Below are positions 53,101 through 62,469 of a stretch of 64,000 nt of DNA, piece after piece. Below the pieces are notes generated by a model. The model was not told the origin of the DNA. It did not search any database and saw nothing but the letters and a program-made list of their open reading frames with translations. The DNA comes from Panopea generosa. Its lineage: Eukaryota; Mollusca; Bivalvia; Adapedonta; Hiatellidae. A program made the translations under genes and the position numbers. The DNA is taken from the NCBI GenBank assembly GCA_029582155.1, contig CM055895.1, forward strand, positions 61,605,078 to 61,669,077. Direction: 5' to 3'. Positions within the stretch are counted from its first letter, which is position 1. Every line of letters starts with the position of its first letter.

Positions 53101-56100
53101 TTTTTTTATCATATATACAAATGTATAAATAACAATATTTAGCTTTCGGTGTGCATGAGAATGTAAATGACATTAATAATCACACTCCGGTTTTACCGGG
53201 TCCTTCACCAAGTTGCTCAGCAATCGTCAGAGGCTGACTTAGTTATCCCCCCATTAACATGTTCTTCACTAAGTTGCTCAGTCGTTTCTTCTTCAGGTAA
53301 ATGTGGTGTTAAATGAGACATTGTGCAATGAGACTGAACTTCGCATTTCAAACATTTATAGGGTAAAATTGTATGCGACACTCTTTACTTTTAAATGTTT
53401 GCAATATAAACTGGTTTCAATTTAATTTCATCTCGAATTACAAATAAATATCAAATTAAGAATCAAAATAACTTAATAAATGCAACATGCAGTATACAAG
53501 TAAAGCTAATGTGTAACCAATTATAAATATGCTCACCAAATTATCATAACAAGAGCTGTCAGAAGACAACAAAGCTCGCCTCTGGGTGTCTAAGTCCAAA
53601 AAGGGCCATAAGTGTGGCAAAAATGCAACCCAGAGTAATGGTTCTTGTCTGTGTGTGTGTTCCATTGATGATGGTGAACACACATGTGAAGGTTCATTCA
53701 CATCCAATGAGTGGTTACATAGATATCTTAAACTTAAATGCAACTAAAAAGTTTAACTTGGGTGTCTAAGTCCAAAAAGGGCCATTAGTGTGCCAAAATG
53801 CAACCCAGAGTTATGGTTCTTGTCTCTGTGTGTTTCACTGATGATGGTGAACACACATGCGAAGTTTCATTCATATCCAATGAGTGGTTGCATAGATATC
53901 TTACATGATAAATTGTTGTTGTTGTTGTTGTATGGTGTTTAGCATTGCTTTCAACAATTTTTCAGTCATATCGCGACGGTGTCTACTTGAGACAGTATTA
54001 TGAGCGCTGTCACACTGGAGTATCAAGCCGCAGACACATGGTATGATACCCCACCCAGTCACATTATACTGACACCGGGTCGACCAGACCTAGAACTCTC
54101 CACTAAATGCTGAGCGTTAAGCGAGGTGAAGTAAAAAAAGGGCCATAACGGTGCCAAAAGGCAACCCAGAGTTATGTTTTTTGTCTCTGTGTGTTTCAAT
54201 GATGATGGTGAACACACATGCAAAGTTTCATTCATATCCAATGGTGGTTGCATAGATATCTTACATGATAACAAAACAAAATTTAACCTGAAAAATTAAG
54301 TTGAAACTTGGCCATAAGTGTGCCAAAATGCAACCCACAGTTATGTTTTTTGTCTCTGTGTGTTTCAATGATGATGGTGAACACACATGCAAAGTTTCAT
54401 TTATATCCAATGAGTGGTTGCATAGATAATTTTTATCTTACGTGATAAAAAACTTCAACCTGAAAAATTAAGTCGAAAAAGGGCCATAACTGTGCCAAAA
54501 TGCAACACAGAGTTACGGTTCTTATCTCTGTGTGTTCCATTGATGATGATGAACACACATGTGAAGGTTCATTGGCATCCAATGAGTGGTTGCATAACTC
54601 AATGCAAAGTTTAACCTTGGTGTCTAAGTCCAAAAAGGGCCATAACTGTGCCAAAATGCAATCCAGTGTTATGGTTCTTGTCTTTGTGTGTTCCATTGAT
54701 GATGGTGAACATACATATGAAATTTCATTCACATCCAATGAGTGGTTGCATAGATATGTGAAACTTGTACGCAACTAAACGCAAAGTTAAACCTGGGTGT
54801 CTAAGTCCAAAATGGGCCATAACTGTGCCAAAATGCAATCCAGAGTTATGGTTCTTGTCTCTGTGTGTTCCATTGATGATGGTAAACACACATGCAAAGT
54901 TTCATTGACATCCAATGAGTGGTTGCATAGATATCTGAAACTTGTACGCAAAAGTTTAACCTGGGTGTCTACAAAAGACGACGCTGGGGTCATGACAACA
55001 GCTCTCCTTGGACTTCGTCCCAGCGAGCTAATAAACATCTTGCTCTTTAAGACAATGGGAATATTATGTGTAGAAATTACGTCACAACTTTGAATGGGTG
55101 AACAAACATGGCAAACTTACCTTGGAGATACATGTGACTTTTTCTTTTGTGAAGATGTCCTCATAGTGTTGTACAGTAGCATCATACTCCCTATTCTTTT
55201 TGTCAAGATCCTTCACAAACACACACACCTCCCTGGTGCTGAAGTGTATGGAGTGTGGCAGTGACCTGCAAAGAGAAGAAAACAATTAAACAATGTACAA
55301 ATGTATACAAATTTCCCTGGTGCTGAAGTGTATGGAGTGTGGCAGTGACCTGCAAAGAGAAGAAAACAATTAAACAATGTAAAAATGTATACAAATTTCC
55401 CGGGTGCTGAAGTGTATGAAGTGTGGCAACAACCTGCAAACAGAAACAATGTACACAAATATACAAATCTCCCTGGTGCTGAAGTGTACGGAGTGTGGCA
55501 ACAACCTGCACACACAAACAATAAAACAGTGTACACAAATATACACATCTCCCTGATGCTGAAGTGTACGGAGTGTGGCAACAACCTGCACACACAAACA
55601 ATTAAACAATGTACACAAATATACAAATCTCCCTGATGCTGAAAGGTACGGAGTGTGGTAACAACCTGCACACACAAACAATTAGACAACATACACAAAT
55701 ATACAAATCTCCCTGGTGCTGAAGTGTACGGAGTGTGGCAACAACCTGCACACACAAACAATTAAACAATGTACACAAATATACAAATCTCCCTGATGCT
55801 GAAGTGTACGGAGTGTGGCAACAATCTGCAAACAGAAACAATTAAACAATGTACACAAATATACAAATTTCCCTGGTGCTGAAGTGTATGGAGTGCGGCA
55901 ACAACCTGCAAACAGAAACAATTAGACAACGTACACAAATATACACATCTCCCTGATGCTGAAGTGTATGGAGTGTGGCAACAACCTGCACACACAAACA
56001 ATAAAACAATGTACACAAATATACAAATCTCCCTGGTGCTGAAGTGTATGGAGTGTGGCAACAATCTGCAAACAGAAACAATTAAACAATGTACACAAAT

Positions 56101-59100
56101 ATACAAATCTCCCTGGTGCTGAAGTGTATGGAGTGTGGCAACAACCTGCACACACAAACAATAAAACAATGTACACAAATATACAAATCTGCCTGGTGCT
56201 GAAGTGTACAGAGTGTGGCAACAACCTGCACACACAAACAATTAAACAGTGTACACAAATATACAAATCTGCCTGGTGCTGAAGTGTACGGAGTGTGGCA
56301 ACAACCTGCACACACAAACAATTAAACAGTGTACACAAATATACAAATCTCCCTGATGCTGAAGTGTACGGAGTGTGGCAACAACCTGCACACACAAACA
56401 ATTAAACAATGTACACAAATATACTAATCTCCCTGGTGCTGAAGTGTACAGAGTGTGGCAACAACCTGCAAACAGAAACAATTAGACAATATACACAAAT
56501 TACTATACAAATCTTCCTGGTGCTGAAGTGTTTGCAGGAAAGTGTAAGCTGTAATAGTGTTAAACTATACTATCATATTCAATATCTCTTCTCTTAAAAC
56601 TGCCTGTTTTTGGGGTATGTTTTTGAGTGTAAGATGTAACACAGAGCCCCAGATAACTGTTAATGCTGATGAGTAATTACTCATCAAAATCAGAATAGAG
56701 GAGTATACATGAGTTTTTCAGAATAGTGATGAGTATTGCATATATGTTATTCAACCTAACCCATGTTAAGCTGTAGCCTACAGTGGGGAGGTACTATAAT
56801 GGCCCCTTAGAGCATGTGGTTGTTGAATACAGACCAAATTTGGTTGTAAATATAAAACTAATATAAAACTAACATGATTGGCTGCTTAACACAAATGCCT
56901 GCGCAACAGAGGTAATTGCAAACTCCTCTTAAATTGCTAGGGACTTTTTGTGTTTAGCTGTTCAAATGAACATCAAACTTTCCATTTTGCCTTTTATATT
57001 TTATCAGTCATTATGCTGCTCTATCTCTGGATTTCTTACAGACCTTTGCTGAGTAGTTACATTAGCAGAAACATCATCTTTTGGTGAAAAATGAACTTAA
57101 TTTAGTATTTTCTTATCAAATATGTAAAAAGCAATGCATAATGATTGAAATAAGTGCATTTAAACACCTTAAGATTTCACAATTACAAACTCCACATGCT
57201 CCATTTCCCTGCAGCCAAAAAATTGCCGGGCTATCTGGAACCCAGCCAGGTTTAAGTATCAATGATAAATCAAACCTCTTAACAACATTGTTTATTAATT
57301 GCACCGACTGGATTATCATTCTAACTGGTAAAATTAATTACTGAAATGAGTTAAATTGAAACCATTTAGCTATTTTTATATATACTGATAAGACAATAAA
57401 TAAGTGCAATGAAGATAGATTTTCAGAGAATGTAACTTATTTACGTATATAAAAATTGATTTAAGTGTAAGACTTGTTGCTTAAGCATAATTGATACACA
57501 TGTAAAACAACTAGAATGCGTAGCCATCAATTTTTAATGCGTCATATAGGCAAATACAAATACGCATCTTATCTGGGGCTCTGTAATAACTGTACAATCA
57601 TGTTTAATATTTTTCTCTCAAACCTTACAACTGTCTTATGTTTAATTTAAACTTATTTATTTTACTTTGATTGTGAAACAACTTTAAAAAATTAAGTCCT
57701 CCTGGGTAGATCCAGTTCTAAGCACATGCAAGAAAAGTGTCTTGCTCAGGGACACCATAGCTGTGGCAGAGAATCAAGCCCATGACCCTCTGATCATGGG
57801 GCTGATGCTCTCTCTACCACATACAGGAAAAGTGTCTTGCTCAGGACACCACACATAGCCATGGCAGAGAATCAAATCCATGGCCCTCTGATCATGGGGC
57901 TGATGCTCTCTCTACCACTGGACCGCGTACTCCACAATATTTCTTCTCTCATATGTTAAAACCGTCTTATATTTGAGTATGTTCTTGAGTGTAAGCTGTA
58001 GTACTAATCATGTTTAATATCTAAATGAAATTATGTCCACTTTTAATCCTTGTATTCATATCCTATAAACATATTACCATGCGAAATAAATATTGTCATA
58101 TTTGTCTCAAACCTTACAATGGAATAGTCTTGTGTTTAAGTTTGGGTATATTCTTGAGTGTAAGCTGTAAATCAATCTTGTCTGGCTGATCCACAATGTT
58201 GACAGACTTGTCCTTCATCTTCATCAGGGCCAGGAGCGCCTCTACACCCTTCTCAACCTGAAAAATATACATAACAAAACCTTTCAAACATTTTCAAATT
58301 CATTTCACAAGATATGACTTGCATCTGAAAATCATGAATGGGTGCAGTTAGATTCTATACAGTATGGATGCAACAAACCAAGATTCTTGTGGAATGAGAT
58401 TATCCAGATAATTTTATGCAGAGCTTTTGGCAAAAAAATTGTTTTGTTATATCCAAACTCGTAAAGTCTGTATAACTGCACCCATTCATGTATTTAAATT
58501 TAAATGTAAGTAAAAGTGGTGTTCCTGTATTCATCTGTAATTCAAAACCATGAAAGATACTTATAACCACACATGTGGAGCAAACATCATTTGTGGAACT
58601 TTATGCAAACATCCTTCTAAACTTTCCATTTCTTTCAGTATCAATATACTTAAGTGTAACAGTTAACTTATCATGAAATCAATACTTACATTTTCACTAT
58701 TCTGTTATTTTATTTTTCTATTGTAGATATTGAATATTTTGACAAAATACCTTTGTTTTGGACAAAGATATTCTACATAAGCCATCTTTACAAGCACTTT
58801 GCATCATATGGTCCGACGCATGATTCAATTCTGAGAAGTCTATATATAGCCCCCAGTGGCAATAATATATCTGGTGTAAACAATTTCGCTTCATGAAAAA
58901 CATGACACTTCATGTGTGATAAACAAGACAGTTTGTCAGTGTAAATTAATTAAAAGTGATGCAGTCACAGTGTATAATTTAAGTTGTTATCATCATGTAT
59001 GAATTATTAGGTATAATTAATGTACAAAGATGTATTTATAGTTGGAAAAAAACTAACAAACTCACAAAAAAAGTGTGATTTACTTAAATATTTTTCAATC

Positions 59101-60336
59101 AATTCATCAATTGTACTCATATGAGCTTTTAATAAATCTGGTTGAAAATTTCACTTATAAATTTGGGAGCCATAAAAAAAACCATGTTATATTCAATTTT
59201 GCATTGTCTCAGACATGTCAGATCAATTATATAGCAACCACAGTAATTCTTAAAAGTAGTTGGGTTCTTCATGGCAAACTGGTCTAAGGCGCTGCCTCAT
59301 GATCACATACCTCACATCGCTTAGGTCATAGGTTTTGGTGTCACTTGCTAAAAAAACTTTATATGTGAAAGTTTGCCAGTTACTTGTGAAAGAACGGTGG
59401 TTCTACTCAGATTTGCTCAGGGGTTTTCCTCCACCAATAAAACTAGATAAGCTATATCCTCGCAGTTCCCTGGTTCGATATGCTAACGTACTAATTCAAA
59501 ACAATAAATGAGTTGTTAAGTTATTTCACAAGAAAATTTCTACTAACTTGTTTGAATTATTCCACCTCCCTCTTAAAAAATGTTCCAATTGATAATATTC
59601 ACTAAGGAGACCATGTAAAATCAGTCAAACAACAGTCATGTAAATGAATATAGCAGTCTAAATACACAACCTCAAATTGAGGATAGGACGTCAGAGCAGA
59701 CGGCCACTTTAACCACGTGACTTAAAAAGTCGAACACATACAATACTATTAATTATGATTTCTTTTTTAATTTAATCAATTAAAAACACCATTTCAAAGC
59801 AATGAAGTCTTTTCATAGCAGGTAGGGGTTTAAGTCTTATGTGTTTTCCATTTTGCTAAATAGAGGACATACAAATATATCCCCTCTTTTCAATTTAAAT
59901 ACAAAAGTGCTGCAAATACATTGGGCCTAAATGTTTACATGAGTTCATATTATTCAGAATATCCCATACATTTAGAACATGAATACTTGCTTCTGACTGG
60001 CTGCGAGTAGACTTTAAAAATAATAAAAAAGTAAAAACTGGAAAACTTGGGCAAAGGGTTATCAGTACGAAAAATGCATTTTTTTTTCTAGACCTAAATA
60101 CATATTTCAACTTCCGCCATGAGATTCCCATTGATAAAATGGCGACAAAAGCAGACGAAGACATTTCAAATTTTGGGAACAAAAATGAGGGGTTTTAATG
60201 ACCATAATTTGGGAAAAGTGTTTTAAGGTAAATTTTCAACTATCCATAAACATTTTGATTACCTACCTCCTTTGAATACACAAAACAATTTGGCAGGTTT
60301 GCATGGTTGAGTAACTTTGTAGAATATATATATAAT

Positions 60337-60371
<35 letters not shown>

Positions 60372-62469
60372 CTTTATTAACCTCCAATACTGAAGAGTTA
60401 CAAAAAACACATGAGAAAATGAAAAAGCAACATACAATTATACAAAACAATATATACATTACATTACAATACAATACAATATATCAATAAAGCAACACAC
60501 ATTTTCTCGCCCGAACACACGCACGCACATACACACACGCGCGTGCATTAATCAAAAGCATGTTAATATTACCAGAGGAAAGGCTTCAAATGGGGAAAAA
60601 AAAACAGAAGACAAAACGGAATAACGAAACGTATGAGGAGAAAATGGTAATACAAACGATCTTAAAGAATAGCAAGGACTCGTCATTCAATCCATCATGC
60701 GATGAAAATACCTTACAATAATCTTTAAACATTTTACTTGTAATTCGTCACAGATTAGAAATTGACGTAGGCCAGCGCATAGCATGGCTATTTGACGAAC
60801 ATTATTTTCGTATACGCGGATAGAATGTTTAATTATAGTTTTCCAACAGTATTTTGATGGGAAACTTCCATCCTTTAAGAAATCATCGAATATATGTTGA
60901 AGACGATATTTTGCCAATACCCTATAAATATCAGGAATGAATCCACTTTTACGATATGGCGCATCGTTATATCGGACAAGTCTATTAAGGAATATATTCT
61001 TTGCAAGAAAATGACCCTGGAGATTACACAGTTGACCAAAAAATGTCAGTTTACGGTAATCTATCTCTGATTCTATAGACCTACTGCCTACCATGCATAA
61101 AGAAACGTGAGTCCGCGTATTTGTAGAAATGCCTTGCAAAAATTTAATGCACATTCGATGACAGCGTTCCATATCTAATAACTGTGCACCATTCATGTAA
61201 TTCCATAATTCGCAACCATAAAGAGCCTTTGGAAGAACAACAGATTTATAAATATTATATGACGTTAAGGGATGTAAGCCTTGCTCATGGACACCACTAC
61301 ATACAACGCCAAAAAATGCTCTTCTTAGTTTATTTGCGGCTTCATTTATGGCCAACTCTGTATCATAATATTTATGAAAAGTAATTCCCAAATGAGTGTA
61401 TTGGTCACACTCAGCTACATGTTTGGGACCTAATCGCCATGTGCGTTTAATATTTTTAAAATCACGATAGACTTCATTAAAAACAACAACTGCGCATTTT
61501 TTTGCATTATAATCATAACGCCAGTGACAGGCATATCGGTAGCAAATGTTCATCATTTGATCTAGAGCGGACTTCGAAAGGGAGATCAAACACATATCAT
61601 CTGCGACAGTCGGGCTGGAAATATTTAAATCAAACGAGCATAGACCTAAGCCTGAATCATGCAGCTCTTTTATTAGTCCATCAATGAATAATAAATAGAG
61701 CATGGGACTTGTTACCCCACCCTGTCGGGTTCCCTGTAGAACTGGGAACCAGTCTGAATAAAACCCCTGAAATTTGACACAGCTCTCTAAATCTGAGTAT
61801 AGGCTCACGAAAGCTTTGTAAATCTGCATATCTAATTGAAGATCGTACAATTTACTAAACAAACCATCATGCCAAACCCTATCAAATGCTTTCTGTGCAT
61901 CAAGGTAACATACAAACAGCTTAGAGTCTAACTCCTTACTTAGGCAAATGCATTCCTTTACAGTGTAAGATGTCATAACACAGCCCAATTTTTTTTGAAA
62001 ACCGCATTGAAGACTGTTGAACTTTAAAGAGTTACCATCAGTATCAATTTTGTTAAGAAGTATATTTTCATACATAGCGAGAAAATAAAAATCCTCGAAC
62101 CAAGGTTTGTCTCGTACTCGATTTAGGGCATTCTACGATATATCACATGAAGTGCGTTGAAAATGGCTTTAAAACCCATTAAAAAATAATGCTTATTTAA
62201 TAGTCAGCAATTGCTCCTGAGTTCATATATGGCTCAACTCATTCAAATGATTTGTGATATAAAAAAAAATAATATATAATATAGTTTGGTTTCTTCAAAT
62301 CATGAATGCCAGTGGTGCCATACACAAAAGATGGCATTCTTATTATCTAACAAAGATAATAAAGTTTGATTTCGGCAAACAAAAATAACAATCATTTACT
62401 GCCTTATTGGTGCCAATTAATAATAATATATACCTGCGTTCTTTCAATCATTTTGTTTATTTCTATCAT
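46717..62469 (-). CDS. RSL1D1: Ribosomal L1 domain-containing protein 1 (RSL1D1-like), complete, 7 exons, 391 aa
   Basis: Seven exons join in frame (5' to 3' on the minus strand): 62434-62469, 58118-58257, 55121-55265, 49912-50060, 48264-48368, 47665-47831, 46717-47150; 1,176 nt including TAA. The product looks like RSL1D1/CSIG (yeast Cic1/Utp30 relatives), a nucleolar ribosome-biogenesis factor with a ribosomal L1 fold. Seen: VEKGVEALLAL at the N-terminus, LTLKNIPK then SLPHSIHF, a DLYLADSCVFGVLPGLLGKIFFAKK block typical of L1 domains, then EKVPGGVANIRNLYIK and AVPLYVSFG closing the domain. Residues from about 270 are a Lys/Glu-rich basic tail, as expected for a nucleolar protein. It is shorter than the human protein (490 aa), mainly in the tail. 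All splice phases agree. An in-frame Met lies six codons inside the chosen start, so translation could begin at 62451. Confidence 0.9.
47665..47831 (-). CDS. RSL1D1: RSL1D1 exon 6
   Basis: Acceptor TATTTCAG, donor TTTG|GTAAGG. It reads MAYIAHSDMSKEEIVDNTLA, then EKVPGGVANIRNLYIKSSDT and AVPLYVSF, the last helix and strand of the ribosomal L1 fold. Confidence 0.9.
48264..48368 (-). CDS. RSL1D1: RSL1D1 exon 5
   Basis: Acceptor ATTTCAG, donor CAG|GTAAAA. It reads TCPLQINLGSKDVKNEIETV then VHNSRCILQGTGSS; this corresponds to the segment before the GHVGM-like strand of the L1 domain. Phase 2 at the end. Confidence 0.85.
48441..48722 (+). mobile_element. tRNA-derived SINE, full-length copy B
   Basis: Same family as copy A: GAGCCGGGCCC start, A-box, B-box gtgagttcgaatccc (closer to consensus than copy A), the same body and a (TCAA)n tail. 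It lies in RSL1D1 intron 4, opposite to the gene. Confidence 0.87.
48795..48960 (+). mobile_element. tRNA-like SINE relic, second family
   Basis: 'gttgtgggtttgatcccctg' then 'ggcaaaatattttttctgct' and 'ggttttacccatggaagat'; the body is similar to 39,960-40,165. A 29-bp piece ('aactggttttacccatggaa' and on) is tandemly doubled at the end. Confidence 0.5.
49438..49587 (-). mobile_element. tRNA-derived SINE, copy D, partial
   Basis: A diverged tail-half on the reverse strand ('atgccattaagggctagcag', 'gaatcagtgatgagagacaa') in RSL1D1 intron 4. Confidence 0.65.
49912..50060 (-). CDS. RSL1D1: RSL1D1 exon 4
   Basis: Acceptor ATTCACAG, donor AAAAA|GTAAGA. It reads IIPIKALRTDYSMPSTKRSL then AKAYDLYLADSCVFGVLPGL and LGKIFFAKK. 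The pattern YDLxLAD..V..LLP.LLGK.FF..KK is the L1-domain signature region. Ends in phase 2. Confidence 0.9.
50466..50958 (+). repeat. 25-bp tandem repeat, about 20 copies
   Basis: Unit 'cctgtgttgtgttttcatat' plus 'ctctt', with variants such as gttgcattttcatgtctctt. It lies in RSL1D1 intron 3. Overlapping open frames of about 150-175 codons arise from it and are not genes. Confidence 0.9.
51083..51788 (-). mobile_element. Mariner-type DNA transposon relic, internally deleted
   Basis: 41-bp terminal inverted repeats (left 51083-51123, right 51748-51788) begin CGAGGGGGGA, match at 38 of 41 positions, and the right end is followed by TA. A short reverse frame ending at 51332-51334 reads FIQWCKWWQKRVDHGGEFFE then E and stop, the typical C-terminal W...K.C/V...GG.YF/FFE of mariner transposases. 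The rest of the transposase is lost. In RSL1D1 intron 3. Confidence 0.85.
51332..51418 (-). pseudogene. C-terminal remnant of mariner transposase
   Basis: About 28 codons plus TGA inside the 706-bp element: DYINIFIQWCKW then WQKRVDHGGEFFEE. A stop lies a few codons upstream, and none of the catalytic D..D..D region is present. The match to the mariner C-terminus is by recalled pattern. Confidence 0.7.
51866..52081. mobile_element. 216-bp MITE
   Basis: The ends pair over about 40 bp with mismatches: left GGCAGTCCTTAAAAAAAT...CTGTGCTCC, right GGAGCACAG...ATTTTTTTAAGGATGGCC. No ORF inside. It lies in RSL1D1 intron 3, just after the mariner relic. Confidence 0.75.
52090..53540. other. RSL1D1 intron 3, nothing recognised
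   Basis: AT-rich intron DNA without a repeat unit, inverted repeat or exon I can support. Confidence 0.5.
53552..55005 (+). repeat. ~170-bp repeat block with short terminal inverted repeats
   Basis: Starts AGAGCTGT and ends ACAGCTCT (perfect 8-bp inverted ends). Inside, 'gggccataactgtgccaaaa', 'cagagttatggttcttgtct', 'gatgatggtgaacacaca' and 'ccaatgagtggttgcataga' recur about every 160-175 bp, seven times. A ~210-bp element is nested at 53,912-54,130. In RSL1D1 intron 3. Confidence 0.75.
53912..54130 (+). mobile_element. ~210-bp interspersed element, copy 2, nested in a tandem array
   Basis: Second copy, preceded by a (GTT)n run. It interrupts the ~170-bp repeat block at 53,552-55,005, so it inserted after that block had formed. 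Confidence 0.7.
55121..55265 (-). CDS. RSL1D1: RSL1D1 exon 3
   Basis: Acceptor CTTTGCAG, donor AAG|GTAAGT. With the split codon it reads LSLPHSIHFSTREVCVFVKD and on to TKEKVTCISK, phase 0 at the end. PHSI followed by a (V/I)C(V/L)F-K-D strand matches the L1-domain start in RSL1D1. Its first ~36 nt and acceptor recur in an upstream 80-bp tandem array. Confidence 0.9.
55300..56540 (-). repeat. 80-bp tandem array derived from RSL1D1 exon 3 5' end
   Basis: About 16 direct copies, very regular (80 bp) from 55,441 on. Read on the minus strand, each unit carries a pyrimidine stretch and TGCAG acceptor, then ~36 nt matching the start of exon 3 (cacactccatacacttcagc). The two copies next to the exon keep its exact 'gtcactgcc'; the others have 'gttgttgcc'. 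Open frames of 79-182 codons across it are by-products. Confidence 0.9.
56641..57584. mobile_element. 944-bp element with 16-bp terminal inverted repeats
   Basis: ACAGAGCCCCAGATAA at the left end and its exact complement at the right end (57569-57584). TAAC occurs next to both ends, a possible target duplication. Inside is a perfect 18-bp palindrome GATGAGTAATTACTCATC (56668-56685). An 87-codon open frame at 57,081-57,344 has no recognisable domain. It splits a duplicated exon 2 fragment in RSL1D1 intron 2. Confidence 0.7.
57715..57930 (-). mobile_element. tRNA-like SINE relic, tandemly doubled
   Basis: 'aaaagtgtcttgctcaggg', 'tggcagagaatcaa' and 'ccctctgatcatggggctga' occur twice about 110 bp apart on this strand. 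Read on the reverse strand, they include a B-box-like sequence. In RSL1D1 intron 2. Confidence 0.5.
58118..58257 (-). CDS. RSL1D1: RSL1D1 exon 2
   Basis: Acceptor TTTTTCAG, donor ATT|GTAAGG. It reads VEKGVEALLALMKMKDKS then NIVDQPDKIDLQLTLKNIPK, ending in phase 2. The 3' end and donor of this exon have degenerate copies in the following intron. Confidence 0.88.
58333..58490. mobile_element. 158-bp MITE with perfect 18-bp TIRs
   Basis: CATGAATGGGTGCAGTTA at the left and its complement TAACTGCACCCATTCATG at the right. No coding capacity. It lies in RSL1D1 intron 1, next to exon 2. Confidence 0.7.
58500..60320. other. RSL1D1 intron 1, mostly unannotated
   Basis: A decayed tRNA-like SINE seems present at 59,270-59,450 ('taaggcgctgcctcatgatc', 'cttaggtcataggttttggt'). 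Otherwise AT-rich DNA without an exon. Confidence 0.4.
60323..60376. repeat. (TA)n microsatellite at the LINE 3' end
   Basis: TA runs interrupted by 'aatcttta'. On the minus strand this directly follows the LINE's AATAAAG, so it is probably the element's own 3' tail. Confidence 0.7.
60505..60548. repeat. CA-rich simple repeat
   Basis: 'cacacgcacgcacatacaca' and following bases in the LINE 3' UTR. Confidence 0.6.
60687..62075 (-). CDS. LINE reverse transcriptase fragment, 462 aa
   Basis: Reverse transcriptase of a non-LTR retrotransposon, which copies element RNA into DNA at a nicked target site. Visible motifs: CGFQKKLGC (24-32), motif A CYLDAQKAFDRVWH (56-69, catalytic Asp 59), GTRQGGVTSPMLY (115-127), catalytic ADD (158-160, written VADD rather than the usual F/Y-ADD), motif D-like YNAKKCAVV, then YTHLGITF and the LINE-type VLPKALYGCELW. 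No stop or frameshift breaks the frame, so insertion is fairly recent. The N-terminal endonuclease is absent, so the copy should be immobile on its own. Clade not assigned; CR1/L2/I-like groups are possible. Confidence 0.9.
   Translation of the reverse strand: MYENILLNKIDTDGNSLKFNSLQCGFQKKLGCVMTSYTVKECICLSKELDSKLFVCYLDAQKAFDRVWHDGLFSKLYDLQLDMQIYKAFVSLYSDLESCVKFQGFYSDWFPVLQGTRQGGVTSPMLYLLFIDGLIKELHDSGLGLCSFDLNISSPTVADDMCLISLSKSALDQMMNICYRYACHWRYDYNAKKCAVVVFNEVYRDFKNIKRTWRLGPKHVAECDQYTHLGITFHKYYDTELAINEAANKLRRAFFGVVCSGVHEQGLHPLTSYNIYKSVVLPKALYGCELWNYMNGAQLLDMERCHRMCIKFLQGISTNTRTHVSLCMVGSRSIESEIDYRKLTFFGQLCNLQGHFLAKNIFLNRLVRYNDAPYRKSGFIPDIYRVLAKYRLQHIFDDFLKDGSFPSKYCWKTIIKHSIRVYENNVRQIAMLCAGLRQFLICDELQVKCLKIIVRYFHRMMD
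62434..62469 (-). CDS. RSL1D1: RSL1D1 exon 1 (start codon)
   Basis: Encodes MIEINKMIERTQ, then donor CAG|GTATAT. An in-frame stop (TGA) lies directly upstream, so ATG at 62469 is the first possible start; the second Met is at 62451. The exon was chosen because it ends in phase 0 and runs smoothly into VEKGVEALL of exon 2. It is short, so it is the least certain exon. Confidence 0.7.

Larger units (their letters stand above)
56536..58017 (-). repeat. Degenerate copies of the RSL1D1 exon 2 donor region in intron 2
   Basis: 'tattcttgagtgtaagctgt' lies in exon 2 (near 58,147-58,170). Variants recur at 56,542-56,551, 56,616-56,640 and 57,978-57,999, and 'ctcaaaccttacaa', the exon 2 donor region, recurs at 57,618-57,631. 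The copies are short and diverged. One is split by the 944-bp element at 56,641. Confidence 0.6.
60350..62132 (-). mobile_element. 5'-truncated non-LTR retrotransposon (LINE)
   Basis: Contains an open reverse transcriptase frame, a ~320-bp 3' UTR and a TA-rich tail. The frame continues upstream of its first Met to a stop at about 62,132 (..DKPWFEDFYFLA before MYENILL), so the true protein start, endonuclease and 5' end are missing, as expected from incomplete reverse transcription. Same strand as the host gene RSL1D1, in intron 1. Confidence 0.85.

Noticed and set aside
55203-56481. Minus-strand frames up to 182 codons (CHTPYTSAPGRFVYLC repeats)
   Set aside because: Produced by the 80-bp array. 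The real coding piece is only exon 3 at 55121-55265.
60140-60200. Short plus-strand frame MATKADEDISNFGNKNEGF with a good start context
   Set aside because: It ends after 19 codons with no donor before the stop and lies in RSL1D1 intron 1. It might be a decayed exon copy, but nothing supports it.
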